The notes beneath the pieces are model-generated. The model was not told the origin of the DNA, searched no databases, and saw nothing but the letters and a program-made list of their open reading frames with translations. DNA of 64,000 nt from Craterostigma plantagineum (lineage: Eukaryota > Streptophyta > Magnoliopsida > Lamiales > Linderniaceae): contig JAPQWV010001596.1 of NCBI GenBank assembly GCA_027422505.1, forward strand, positions 1-64,000, given 5' to 3'. The translations under genes and the position numbers were made by a program. This document shows positions 51,411-62,747 of the stretch, in pieces (positions within the stretch are counted from its first letter, which is position 1; every line of letters starts with the position of its first letter).

Positions 51411-51492
51411 AGAGTTACAAAGAGAAAGCATCACATATGATGATTTTGAAGAAACAGTTCATGGCAGCTGAGTTCATACATAACGTACCGTC

Positions 51493-52339
51493 CTACAAGA
51501 ACTTATCGATGCAAGTGGTCAGCGTCGTTTCAGGGACGGCACTGATCACAACTTCCTTCTTCTTGCCGTTCTTGAAGATTATTACAGTGGGTATGCTTCG
51601 AATCCCATACTTGGTGGCGATCGAAGGGCACTCGTCGGTGTTGACTTTGTAGCACTTGAGCTTTCCCGCGTATTCCTTGGCCAGCTTATCGATGACGGGG
51701 TGGATCATACGACATGGCCCGCACCACGGCGCCCAGAATTCGACCAGGACAGGCGAGGCGCTGTCTAAGACCAGCGATTGCCACCTAGAATCGTTAACGG
51801 GCGCAACTGTGATGGAAGGAAGGAAATAGCAAAAGATGACATTGCAAGGCACAGTAACTGCTTCGAATGAGAGATGGCAAGTATGAAAGACCTCAACTCA
51901 AGGAACTGTATTCGAACTAAGCAAGCATCCAATTTGCGGTTTGGATTCAATTAGGTACAGTCAAACTACCTATCAGCAATCGACCAATTCAATTCAAATG
52001 AGAAATAGGAACCAGATCGTTTAGGTTTATCTTCATACATCCGATTGTTTCCCTTTTTTAATTTCCTACTACTGCCTCGAAATAAAAGAAGTACATACTT
52101 GGGAGCGATGAAAATAGATTTCGAACCTTCAACAACCGTGTCCTGAGCCTCGCACACGATTCGACCACCGCGACGGCGAGTGGCTCTGTGGTTCAAGCTA
52201 ATGGTCGAGGCCGATCGGACTGTCTGAAATCTGAGTCCGCTGAATCCGGAAAATCGGACGGCGGAGCCACGGCGCACTGTTGGCGACGCGGCAGCTGAGG
52301 CGTGTGGAATCGTTAAGGTTTCGAGCACACGCCAGCCAT
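51493..52339 (-). CDS. Chloroplast thioredoxin m
   Basis: Exon 1 (52127-52339) encodes a Ser/Arg-rich chloroplast transit peptide from MAGV through [15 protein letters not shown] to CEAQDTVVE. Exon 2 (51493-51806) encodes [14 protein letters not shown], the active site [40 protein letters not shown] and [20 protein letters not shown], ending CIDKFL. M-type thioredoxins are reduced by ferredoxin-thioredoxin reductase and regulate stromal enzymes by light (family knowledge). The start at 52339 needs one extra base near 52328 to join the transit peptide. Exon 2 is intact. Confidence 0.93.
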
Positions 52340-52359
52340 GGAATCGGAGATGTCGACTA

Positions 52360-52530
52360 ATGGAGAATGAGCTGAGAGATATTTTTTGTGTGGATAACGA
52401 ATCGATACATGAACTGTTTTACACGGCGAATTTCGTGGATGGAGTCGTCGGCAAGGGCGGCGTTGCTTATGGGAAGCAGTTGGCTTGCTGCTACGCCGCG
52501 AAAGGACGGAACTGGAAGTCGACTGTTTAG
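52360..52530 (+). CDS. Small 56-residue open frame, divergent from thioredoxin m
   Basis: MENELRDIFCVDNESIHELF continues in an uninterrupted frame to KGRNWKSTV and a TAG. Composition looks protein-like but no family is recognised. It starts 21 bases from the thioredoxin start on the other strand, so it overlaps that gene's leader. It could be a gene fragment or chance. Confidence 0.25.
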   Translation: MENELRDIFCVDNESIHELFYTANFVDGVVGKGGVAYGKQLACCYAAKGRNWKSTV

Positions 52531-52636
52531 CTTTCTTATTAATTAAAACACTACAATTAATGAACATGTGGAGGTATTAATTCGGCGTGTCCTCAGTGAT
52601 TGCAGTGACTATTTTTACATATCCATTGCAGTCTAA

Positions 52637-52870
52637 CTGTTCATCTTTCTTATGATTATTAATTGTACACAATCTATGCGTGTATGCGTGTGAGGTACAC
52701 TGAATTTCTACCATTTTTTAGGTGCATTCTTACATTACTGCATGTAGTCATACACGATAGAAAGGAGACTGTTGGAACTATTAATTGCAAGACTGTTCAT
52801 CTTTGTTATGATTAATTAATCTATGCATGTATGCACGAGATACACTGAATATCTACCATTTTTTATTGAT
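52637..52870. repeat. Diverged direct repeat, two ~85-bp copies
   Basis: Copies at about 52637-52722 and 52791-52866 share CTGTTCATCTTT, TTATGATTA, TACACTGAAT and TCTACCATTTTTTA. Confidence 0.7.
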
Positions 52871-53247
52871 GTGGAACATGGACCATCGCATTTTGTTGCC
52901 ACGTGTCATCACAATCCTACTTTTATATTATATAGATTATTTAGTGGAGGGGTTAGTTCCAACCACCATATTCGGTCACTTTCATCTCCTTTAACCCAAC
53001 TCAAAGAAGTCAAAAACTACAGCTGGGATTGAACAAGTTGGTATTATTCTTTTCTTTTCTCATGTCTACCTTGTTCGTTCTTTTCTATCTAACCAGCTTC
53101 GGGTCGGTCCCCAAATCCGGCTCAAACTTTGGGAATATACGGAAGGAGAGAGAGAGACACAGAGAGAGAGAGAGAGAGGTTGGGTACCAAACAAAGTAGA
53201 TAGTTAGAGATCATCACCGAGGAAGCGTTGAAGAAGTTGTGTTAGAG
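52871..53247 (+). promoter_or_regulatory. Promoter and leader of NLR2
   Basis: Contains the block 52988-53048 with CAAAGAAGTCAA (W-box core on the complementary strand), shared with the flank of NLR1, and a GA-rich tract in the probable leader. Confidence 0.5.
53145..53179. repeat. (GA)n tract
   Basis: GA-rich run with one ACAC interruption, about 70 bases before the NLR2 start codon. Confidence 0.85.
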
Positions 53248-55889
53248 ATGGCTGCTTATGCTGCGATATGTTCACTGACAAAAACCATCGAACACCTCAA
53301 AGCCCAGCCTCATATATCATCTTCACATCTGCCCATCATCAAATTTCTCTGCGAACCATCGATTCCTTGAGAGCTTTTCTTGATGAACGTCCCACTGAGG
53401 CCACCTATGCTTCGGCCCAGATTAGGGAAGAAGCAAACAAAGCAGAAGACATCATCGAACTACATCTGGCGGCTGCTGCTGACGACGGCCGACCAGTCAA
53501 TTTGCAGAGACTGTGCCTCGAGCTTCAAACGGTCAACGGGGACATGCAATCCACGGCGGAGGTAATAAAAAACCCTGTGAGAGAATCTGTCCCAGGCGAT
53601 TCGTTATTATCTGTTATCATCAGCGATTATACATCGGATCCAAGAATACAGATCGAGCCTTCCAGCAAAGAGAAAGTATTCGGTTTCGCAGATGAGTTCT
53701 ACAAGCTCAGGCGTCTCGTTATGGGATTATCGTACGCACAGTATTCGCTCAAAGTGGTCCCAATAGTGGGCAGGGCAGGCCTGGGGAAGACAACCCTCGC
53801 CCGAAAGTTCTACAACGACGCCTCCACCGTTAAAGGGTTCGAAATCCTTTGTTGGGTAACGGTGTCTGAAGATTACAGCGCTAAGGATGTTCTCCAGCAT
53901 CTCGCCACGGCCATGGAACCATATATTCGTGAGCCCAGAAAGAGAGACGAGTCCCTCGAGCAGTACGTACACAAGAACTTGAAAGGGAAGAAATTTCTCA
54001 TCGTTCTCGACGATGTGTGGGGCATGGAGGTATTGGGATTCTTGATGAGGATATTGCCCGACAACAACAATGGAGGTCGAATTCTACTGACCACAAGGCA
54101 GGAACGAATTGCCGTTGGATCTGTGCCTAATCAGTCGATGTACCTTCAGATGAATCTCATGTCCTTCGAAGAAAGCTACGATCTTCTCTTGCACAAGGTG
54201 TTCAGGGACAACCCATGTCCAAACGAGTTGAAGCACTACGTAAGGCTGATAGCCCTAAGATCGGGCGGATGGCCGCTAGTTATTGTGCTGCTAGCTGGGA
54301 TCTTGACCACGCTGGGCGAATCTCAGCATAAGTGGAAGATAATCGTGGATGTGCTGAACAACTTAGACGTCGACGAAGAAGAAGATGGATACGCAGATAA
54401 GATGTTTTCTTCGGTCATGTCTTTGTGCTACAAATGCCTTCCCCACCGCCTTCGTTCTTGCTTCCTTTACATGGGAGCTTTCCCTGAGGATTACGAGATA
54501 AAGGTCTCGAGGCTTGCCAAGAAATGGCTGGCTGAAGGCCTTCTTTCGCAGGGACAGAGCAAAGAAGCAGAGAAGTATCTGCACGAGCTTGTTAGGAGAA
54601 ATCTCATCTCCGTCGTGAAGATGAAGTCCAACGGCGAAATCAAGAGCTGCAGTTTGCACGACGAGGTGAGGGCTTTCTGCATCAAGAAAGCCCGAGAAGA
54701 GGACTTCTTTCAGTACGTCATGAGAAAGCATGTCCCCGAACATTCCCAAGAAGAGGATTTCCTTCAGTACTTCGTAAAAAAGCAATCTGCAGAGGAAACG
54801 ACCTTTGGATGCAGAATGATGGCCACCTCAGATTTGGACAGCCTCAAACGCATCTGCAGCTCGTGCCCTGAAGATACTCGTAAGATCGTATGCTTCGGGC
54901 GAGGAAGGATTCTCCCGCTCCTTTCCATAGGTAGATTCGCGCTGCTCAAAGTGCTGGACGTAATAAACGTCGAATTCAAGTCTTTCCCTGAGGAGATATT
55001 CAAACTGTTTCTCTTGGGCCTACTCGCACTCAGCCACGTGCCCGAGCTTCCCACTTCCATATCGAACCTTCGTTACCTCGAAACCCTAATCATTCATCAG
55101 AAAGAACCCTCCTCCTCGACCTCAGTAACTTTACCTTACCAAACAATCCTTCCCTTCGAGATTTGGACAATGAAGATGTTAAGGCATCTTGTCTCTTTCT
55201 GTTTCTCTGCCTTGCCAGATTTAGAAGCAGAAAACTCAGCAGCTCTAACTAACCTCGAAACTCTCAGCGCTGTGATGAACTTGGATTGCAGCAAAGAGAT
55301 GATGAGGATGATCCCAAACGTTAAGAAGCTGGGGATCTTTTACTTCGGCGTGGAAAGAGCGACGCATTCGATTAAGAACCTCGAGCAACTGCTTAAGCTC
55401 GAGAAGCTGAAGATATGGGTTCTCACGCCCTTCTCTTCTCCACAGAATATCGAGCTCGGTTTTCCAGCAACGATAAAGAAGCTGAACTTGAGAGGAATCC
55501 ATCTCACTTATCAGGATATGATTACGATAGGGAAATTGCCTAACCTTCGAGTGCTGAAGCTAAAGCAGAACAGCTTCGAAGGCGACGAGTGGAGATTGGG
55601 CTCCGAAGAATTTTCGAAGCTGACGTACCTTCTTCTTCAGGACCTTTTTCTGACGAATTGGGCGTCCGAGGACGGCGTCGAAATCTTAGGGAGGCTGGAG
55701 ATTCTGACGATTCGTTCTTGCAAACAGCTGCTTGAGATTCCCAAGCGCATCGGAGAAATTCCGTCGCTCAAAATGATTGAAGTGGTCGGTGGAAAGATAT
55801 CTCTGGCGAATTCTGCCAAGGCTGTGGTGGAGAATCAAAGGAAGAACGGAAATTCGACGATTGAAGATCTTATCATGAAGAAGAATTAA
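53248..55889 (+). CDS. CC-NB-LRR immune receptor, R1A/R1B-like
   Basis: The ATG at 53248 opens MAAYAAICSLTKTIEHLKAQ. One frame change near 53330-53350 joins it to TIDSLRAFLDERPTEATY, giving about 880 residues, intronless. After the Rx-type coiled coil come VVPIVGRAGLGKTTLARKFY (P-loop), KFLIVLDDVWG (kinase 2), GGRILLTTRQERIA (RNBS-B), GGWPLVIVLLAGIL (GLPL variant), SCFLYMGAFPEDYEI (RNBS-D) and SLHDEVRAFCIKKA (MHD position with Met replaced by Leu). About eight LRRs follow, such as LPELPTSISNLRYLETLII and IGKLPNLRVLKLKQNSFEGD. An apparent duplication of the FFQYVMRKHVPEHSQEEDF segment (QYFVKKQSAEE) lies after the MHD region. Nearly intact and probably functional. Confidence 0.93.
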
Positions 55890-56127
55890 CGGATTTGATG
55901 ATTTATTATTCTGTGTTTCGGAAAAAGTTCGCTGTTCGTCTGTAACTGTGTGGGATATTGTTCTATCTATTTCTCCTGCTAAAAAAAAGACGAGCTTCAT
56001 TTTCAATTCATTATCGCCCTTCATTCAACACACAAAGAAGAGGCCAAGCTTAATGAGTTATTCATTCATTAGACAACTTATTTTTTGCTACATAACACAC
56101 CATTACATATTATATTCCAAGCTTCAG
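55890..56127. other. Convergent 3' region
   Basis: 3' UTRs of NLR2 and the DUF761-like gene. No other feature. Confidence 0.5.
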
Positions 56128-56529
56128 CTAATCAATAAACCTCGAAGCTGTCCCATTTAGACACATCTCAAACTTCTTATGCTTCTGCGCAATGAACCCT
56201 TCAGCTTCCTCATCAATACTACTACTAATTCCCTTCTCCTCGTATACTCCTACCTTCTCTTCTCCGTCGACCTTTGAATGCTCGACAAAGTGAACTTTCT
56301 TCTCTATCTTCGGAGCTTGAATCCTCCCTGCACCAAAGTTCTCCTTTTTAAGATCAGATACATACACAGCTGTAGGCATTCTGTGAACTACATTGAAGTG
56401 TTTGTTGATGTATTCCTCCATGGATGGTTCAGAGTCAGAGCCATCCTCGTACAAAGTCGCCTCGTGATATTTGTAGCTTCTTCTCATCATTTTTGTTGAG
56501 TATAATGAATGATTTTGAAGTAAGCTCAT
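56128..56529 (-). CDS. Small DUF761-like plant protein
   Basis: A single intact frame of 133 residues; the internal start MMRRSYKYHEATLYEDG is an alternative. The C-terminus SSIDEEAEGFIAQKHKKFEM resembles the DUF761 motif of plant proteins of unknown function. The rest is charged and probably disordered, with MEEYINKHFNVVHRM in the middle. Confidence 0.6.
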   Translation of the reverse strand: MSLLQNHSLYSTKMMRRSYKYHEATLYEDGSDSEPSMEEYINKHFNVVHRMPTAVYVSDLKKENFGAGRIQAPKIEKKVHFVEHSKVDGEEKVGVYEEKGISSSIDEEAEGFIAQKHKKFEMCLNGTASRFID

Positions 56530-56916
56530 ATATTAGAGGAGTCCTCGGTTTGTAGGATATTCGGGGCGGTCGAAGAACGAATAGGATGCTGTCTTCATTT
56601 AAGCTTTTGCATATATTTGGTGTTATCGTGTAATTCGATTATGGGGTGAAAGAAAGCGGTGGAAGGAATGAGATGCAATGCAGTTATTCTTATTGCTGCT
56701 TTGCTTCATTATCACTGTCAACTTGCATCAATCAATAAATAGTTTGGGCATCATATGATATGAAAGATGAGAACTGAGAAAGTACCATATGTCCTTTTGG
56801 GCATAAAAATTGGCTTGGATTGGGCTTGAAATGGCCCAACGAAAGATCAATTTAAGCCCATGTAAAACACGCTACAGTATAAGTCCAGCCTTTAATAAAA
56901 ACGAAAATTTCATTAG
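56530..56916. other. Intergenic region
   Basis: Contains a GGCCCA motif near 56835. It ends at the left target-site copy of the next element. Confidence 0.5.
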
Positions 56917-56926
56917 GTAAAACAAA

Positions 56927-57434
56927 GGGAGAACAACATTTTTAGTCTCCGATGTTTGAGGCATGTGCTTCAGTCCTCATGTTCCGAAGTACCAGTTTTA
57001 GTTCACAATCTTATCGATTTTGGGCTGTTTTGATCCTCCGATTAACGTAATCACTAATTTAGATGATATTTAACACATGAGAGCACGCGATCCCTTTTAA
57101 CTTGACTTAACACCTCATGAATCATCACCTTCTTCAACTAATATGCATGTGAGCATCATTACGTGTCATATATCACATTTTCAAGGTTGTCGACCTCCTA
57201 AATGTGATGTATAATGATGTTCATGTGCATTTAAGTCGAAGAAGAAGATGTGTTATGAGGTTTTACGTGCAGTAAAAGAAATCATGGGCTCTCGCGTGTT
57301 AAATTTCGTCTAAATTTGCGATTAAATTAATCGAGAGACCAAAACCGTCCAAAATCGGTAACAATGGAGATTAAAAGTGGTACCTCGAAAAATGGGGATT
57401 AGAAACACCCATGTCTCAAATATTGGGGACTACC
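56927..57434. mobile_element. Foldback MITE with ~150-bp TIRs (Mutator-like)
   Basis: GTAAAACAAA flanks both sides (56917-56926 and 57435-57444). The left arm AGTCTCCGATGTTTGAGGCA pairs with the reverse complement of the right arm, AGTCCCCAATATTTGAGACA. Pairing continues for about 150 bp (GATTTTGGGCTGTTTTG / GATTTTGGACGGTTTTG; ATTTAACACATGAGAGC / ATTTAACACGCGAGAGC). The extreme left end carries about 13 bases not matched on the right. 508 bp, no coding capacity. Confidence 0.8.
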
Positions 57435-57444
57435 GTAAAACAAA

Positions 57445-58327
57445 TCAAAAAGATCGTAATTATATATCCAATGCTACTCAAACCGTACATATTATAGGAG
57501 AATAATGTCACACGCTTGGCGCTACTCAACGCTCGCCCATGCCCTCATAAACAATGTGTTTCACCCTATTTCTTCAGTTTCTTGGCATACAATACAATAC
57601 ATAAATAATAATAGATGTCTGTTTAATTTCGACAGGCCTAACTGCCAAAATATTATTTACGTATCATCTATATGCACTTCAATGAAGAATAACCCAAAAC
57701 CCATTCACGTAAACTGTCGATGAAAATCATTTTCTATCTTATTTATGGTTTTGTTTCATTTTCATGTAGAGACATATTGTCGCCGGGTCGATCTGTATAT
57801 CTTAATAAGAATAATTTCTCTCTTTATAATAAATGTCCTTTTAACAGGAGATTGTTAGTGATAATGATAGGTCAATCCGCCGGGAACTAATAGTGGATTT
57901 GATTGGCAACATTTCTCCACTTTTTACAGTATAACTGAGGAATTAAAAAAGAAAAAAGAAAAGCAACCTTAATCAACATCAGAATCCGTAAAAAGCAAAC
58001 ATTAAGCAAATAATTATTTCCAACCAAAAGTAATAATTACATTCCAGTCTTAATCTCTAGAGAGAGAGAGGCCTGCCACGGATTACAGTTCTCAAAAGAG
58101 TGTATTTACAAATTCCACGACGCACGCCAAAAAACCGAAGGCGTTGAGGAAGCTTTTGTTTTGAGACTGTAGAAAAAAAAAAAAAAAACAGAAAAGGTTC
58201 GAATTCACTGTATAATCATCTTCTTTGCTTGTTCGTCGTAAAAGAGTTAAAATAAAAAGAAGAAACAAAGTAATAATCTATATTTCTTTTGTCGTCGTCG
58301 TCTTCAGCTCCCTCTCCTCGCCGGCGC
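57445..58327. other. Intergenic region
   Basis: AT-rich spacer with a poly-A run near 58170. No gene or repeat recognised. Confidence 0.5.
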
Positions 58328-58969
58328 CTAATTCGACGCGCCGCCCTGAGGAGCACAGTAGTAGTGATGAAGCCTCGAATTCCTTCCACTTCCATAGGGG
58401 TATCTGATCGGTAATCCGACGACCGGCGGACTGCACCGGTGAGGAGTAGTCGCAGGGGATCGCGTGGACTTCACGCGACTCGTCGGAAAGTCGAAGCAAG
58501 ACATCGGAGACGAAGGAGGCGAAATACTCTTAAGCTTAGCCGATTTGGCCGGGAAAAGTACGGCTCTGATCTTTCCGTCGAGCGACGAAGCTCTCTCATA
58601 CTCCTCGATCAGATTCGCGAGATCCTCGTCCGATTTAATAGTGATCAGCACGTCTAAATCCTCGTTCGGCAATTTGCACCTCAAATCCACAGATAATCCG
58701 CACGATTCGCCGAATCTCACCATCAACTCTGCTCACCAAAATGCAAAACTCAGAAACTTCCTTCACACGGAAGGCACAAAAAAAATAAAGTATCAGCGAT
58801 GAGCACCTGAATAAGTGATGGATCGATCGACGGAGAGGACGCGCGTGAAGCCGCCGACGTAACGGAGCTTGCCGTCGACAGGCCGAGGAACGATCTTCCC
58901 GCCGTAGCTGTAGAGGAACTTGATGCTCTCCGCCGCGCCTTTCGAGCTTCCGTCAACTGATTGAGTCAT
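58328..58969 (-). CDS. PB1-domain protein (octicosapeptide/Phox/Bem1p)
   Basis: Exon 1 starts at the ATG at 58969 (MTQSVDGSSKGAAESIKFLY) and ends at a GTGCTC donor near 58808. Exon 2 runs from about 58732 to the TAG at 58328. The PB1 fold is visible as IKFLYSYGGKIVPRPVDGKL, RYVGGFTRVLSVDRSITY, then CKLPNEDLDVLITIKSDEDL (OPCA acidic motif region) and NLIEEYERASS. A Ser/Pro-rich tail ends HHYYCAPQGGASN. PB1 domains pair with each other in signalling scaffolds; this short plant type (such as At3g26510) has no known role. Both exons are intact. Confidence 0.9.
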
Positions 58970-59929
58970 GCTATAAATCGTCTGAAAAAGTGGAAAACCC
59001 TGCGAAGAAGAGAAGATGCTGAGGGGACTTCTGCTATTCGGCACCTTCAAGCAACAGAAGAACAGAGAAGGGATGTATTTATAGAATTTGTGAAATTACG
59101 GAAATTCTCAAATATTAATTAAAGTATATAATATTACCTTTAAGTGTTCATTCCCCTTATAATATTACACAAAGTCGACGCGGAGAAGGAATTTACTTCT
59201 TTTTGACAAATTTTCATCAAAGGCCATGCTCTTTATTATTCGGATATTCCTTTTTTTTTTTTGTTACTTCCCCACTCGATACGTTATAGTACTTGTTTGG
59301 TGTATTCAATGATAAAATTAATCAAACGAGCATAAAAAAAAAGTTATTTTAAAGACATCGTTTGGGAAATATCAGTAGCTGGTCGAATTGAAAGGACCCA
59401 ATTCAAATGCCACGCAATGCTGACAATGCAATCGTAGTGGTAGCAATGACTTGTGAGATCCCAAATTTGATCTCCATAGTGTTTGAGGAAATAAACAAAG
59501 AAAAAGAAAAAGCCCGAAGTTGATGTTAAATAATAAATTATGTTATTTCCAATTTTTTAATTATCAAATCCAACTCCTCAAGGAAAATTTGGATAGGCCA
59601 AGGCATGGTCCAATAATGTTGAGATTAGTGGCACTAATACGAATTGGTGAGGTGTGAGCCTTTGCAAAGGTACAGCTAACCATTCTTAATCGACCGCCTC
59701 GTGGCAAACAGATTTGCCTCGGGCCCACGTGGCAAACTAACGGCCCATTAATATTCCACGCCCTCGAACTAACCCTTGATCGGGCCCACATGGCCTTACT
59801 TTGGCAGTTTGTCTTTTTGTTTTGATTGCTTGCATATGAAATTTTTCTTCTTTTACCACTTCTTCAATATGCGTGGCTTCTGTCCAATAGGTTTGAGATA
59901 TACGATCGAAGATTATAATGCTCGAAAGA
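58970..59929. other. Intergenic region
   Basis: Promoter of the PB1 gene, then AT-rich spacer. Between 59640 and 59800 there are three GGGCCCAC/GGCCCA words. No gene recognised. Confidence 0.4.
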
Positions 59930-61450
59930 TAAATTGTTGCAAATCCGATACCTAGACAATTTTTTTCGAAATTGCCTTCGTATTCGCGCCTTCGCAACCG
60001 GCTCGCGTCTAAGTCGATCCGCCCCGCACGTTTCGTCTTAGCCGCGATAAGCCTCTCACACGCGTCGCCCTGTTTTGTAAAGCGGAAGAAACAAGACAAC
60101 GTAATTTCAAGGGGCCTCGCCGAGGTTCGCTCCTCGACTTAGCCCGTTTTATTCCAACGAACAAAACGTACACAATAGGACCTCCAAACCCGTGTGGAAC
60201 CGAACAAGTCTCGGCCTCACCCTCGCTAACCCAAACGAAGCTACTACACGGCTATCCTACGTGTCCATTTGGGATCTTAATCACTCGCCTAACTCGCTTG
60301 TGAACGCCTCAATGCGACCTAGTCGAATCCTTGCACCGCCAAGGACTCGATTTGCGTGACTTGGTGTGTTTCGAAGATGGCTCTCAGCTCTCGAATTCTG
60401 AATACTTTGGCTGGGCGAATGAGGCTCTATTTATAAGCCTTAGCCTCCTTTGAATTGGTAAGAGAGATCCCTAAAAGATCTCCCAAATCTTCCTCCAAGA
60501 TCTCCCTAAATATGGAAAGTATCTTCCCTCAAAATAAGAAAAGTATCTTTACCAAATCTACGGACAATTCAAACTCCTTGGAAGCTTCTAGGACTCCGCG
60601 TGCCGCGCCCTCATCGTCCGCGCCCCAGCCCGCCGCGCTGCGCGCACTCGCCGCGCGTGCTTGCCGCACACCAGCCTGGCCCGCCTCGCGTGGGCCATGC
60701 CCGGCCTTGCTCCAGCTTGGCCGTCGTCACTCCGCGCCGCCGCCTACCGCCGCCGTGCGCCGCCGCGCACCGCCAACCGAACACCCCCGTGCTCCGCCGA
60801 TCGCCGCCGTGCACCGCCGCCACCGTCCGTCGGACCGCCGCCGCCGTCCGTCGTCGCTGCCGTTGAACCTCAGCGTTCGCGCCGGCTTTGGCCTGCCTTG
60901 GTGCTGCACCGCGTGCCGCACTCGTGTGCGCGCGCTGCCCTAGCCTCGCGCGCCAACCTTCGCCAAGCCCTGCCGAGAAGTCTCGCCCATTGCCTAAGTC
61001 CCCTGTGCGCCGACTCTCGCACACCCTGCCGAGAAGTCCCTGCACGCCCTTAGCCCAATGTGCCCACGATGCGCGCGCGCTGCCCCAGCAGCCCGCGCAT
61101 GTGTGCGCGCCGCGCGCGCGTTGCGCGCACAGCCCCGCCCCCAGTGTAGGCGCGCGGCCCGGCCAGGCCGCCTGCCTGGCCGCCACCGTGGCTGACCTCG
61201 CCGGCTCCGCCGAGTCCCCCGTTACCTCGCCGATTCCGTTCATGCGTTTTGGGTTAAATCGCCAAGTGTTGTTCCCCGCCGACTCGTGCACCTTGGACCA
61301 GCACACATCGCTATTATATAGCTCGGCCATGACGAGCTGATGACGTGGCAGCTAAGGGTGGGACATAAATATCATTCGAATTTGATCAAATTCGAACGCA
61401 TATGTCCAGAAATATTCCCAACTGCACGACGTTCGAATAGGATGCTACTA
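59930..61450 (-). mobile_element. LTR-like element with GC-rich island
   Basis: On the minus strand a promoter-like TATAAATAGAGCC lies near 60435 and AATAAAACG near 60150. GGTATCGGATTTGCAACA near 59950 resembles an LTR end. The upstream portion 60590-61330 is strikingly GC-rich with many GCGC and CCGCC words, unlike the rest of the window, and has its own TATA-like CTATATAATAGC near 61317. No protein domain, LTR pair or target duplication is seen. Confidence 0.4.
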
Positions 61451-61947
61451 CAAGAAGAACATGTAGTCTAATGTACTAAGAATGCTGAGCTATATTGCTT
61501 TTATTTTTTTATTGAGTGCGTTGAAGGAATATAATAAAGAACTATTCCATCTATCTTTGATTCGAGCGAATGAAGTAACAACATTATTAACTCCATTGTG
61601 TCGTAAGAAAAATACATATACAAGAGAATCATGTCCATATTATTTTGATGCATATGACGATAAGCAGACGGCCACGTGGGAAGATTCTGTGCTATGGGTT
61701 CTTCTCCTTCCTTCATGGGCCTCTTTAACAATAGTCTGTTAATGTGTGAAGTGTGCTTATTTTATCGACGTTTTTATTGCCCTTCTCCTTAGAGTTTGAT
61801 CCCAATTCTTGAATTTCGAATGATTGTGCTGTTTCAGATTCTTACATCGTTAAATCTGGCTACATTGTACAGATTTTGTTCAAAATTTTGTTGTTATCAA
61901 ATATATGATATAGTACAGAATGTCATGTTTTACAATTTAACATGGTA
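61451..61947. other. Intergenic region
   Basis: A short plus-strand frame (61482-61742) has no recognisable content. Otherwise nothing. Confidence 0.45.
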
Positions 61948-61955
61948 CTCCTATC

Positions 61956-62739
61956 TAGGGGTGCTCATTCGGTTAAACCAAACGAACCACACCCGAAAAT
62001 TTGGTTAATCGAAAATTCGGTTCACTTATTTTATTAACCGAAACCGAACCGAATGTTTTTCGGTTCAGTTCGGTTTTACCGAAATAATTTCGGTTATTTT
62101 CGGTTAACCAAATGGTTAACCGAAAAATTATCCGATGCTATGAGTAAATAATAATTTTCTTTCCCTAATCTATGCATTGACCTCTCATTTCAGCACCTAA
62201 GTCACACAAATAATGTTTTCAGCACATTCATTACTAATACTTGAGCAAAAAACATATACAACTTACATTTAGTAAGTAAAATATCAACGTTCAGCAATAG
62301 ACCATTAGATTTAAGCAAAATAGCAACATTTCCGCAATACATACATTAGATCTACAGATTTTAAAGCTTTCAAAAGAGAAGTGAGAAGTGCGTAGTCTGG
62401 AACTAAACGATCGTTTCTAATTTCTATCCTTTTTTATTTTATAAGAGAATTATTTAGTTTAACTTTTATAATGTTGGGCTATGGTTGTTGATTGGGCCTA
62501 ATTTAAAAGAAATCACTGGGCTTTTGTTTAATTAATATTGAGTTAATATATTTAATATATAATTGTTCAGTTATTCGGTTTAATTCGGTTTACCGAACAC
62601 TATAACTATAACCGAACCGGACCGAAAAAATATTATTATTAACGATTACCGAACTAAAATTTTCGTTTGGTTATCGGTTCGTACCGAAAAATCGGTTTTC
62701 GCTATGTTCGGTCAGTTAACCATCTTTTGAACACCCCTA
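61956..62739. mobile_element. hAT-type MITE
   Basis: The ends TAGGGGTGCTCA and TGAACACCCCTA are inverted. The flanks CTCCTATC (61948-61955) and CTCTTATC (62740-62747) form an 8-bp target duplication with one mismatch, the hAT size. Both subterminal regions are packed with CGGTT / AACCG words (TTCGGTTAACC). The AT-rich middle is non-coding. Confidence 0.8.
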
Positions 62740-62747
62740 CTCTTATC

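Noticed and set aside
60455..61340. Long Arg/Pro/Ala-rich open frames on both strands
   Set aside because: They follow from the GC-rich composition, which lowers stop-codon frequency. They occur in several frames at once and resemble no protein family.
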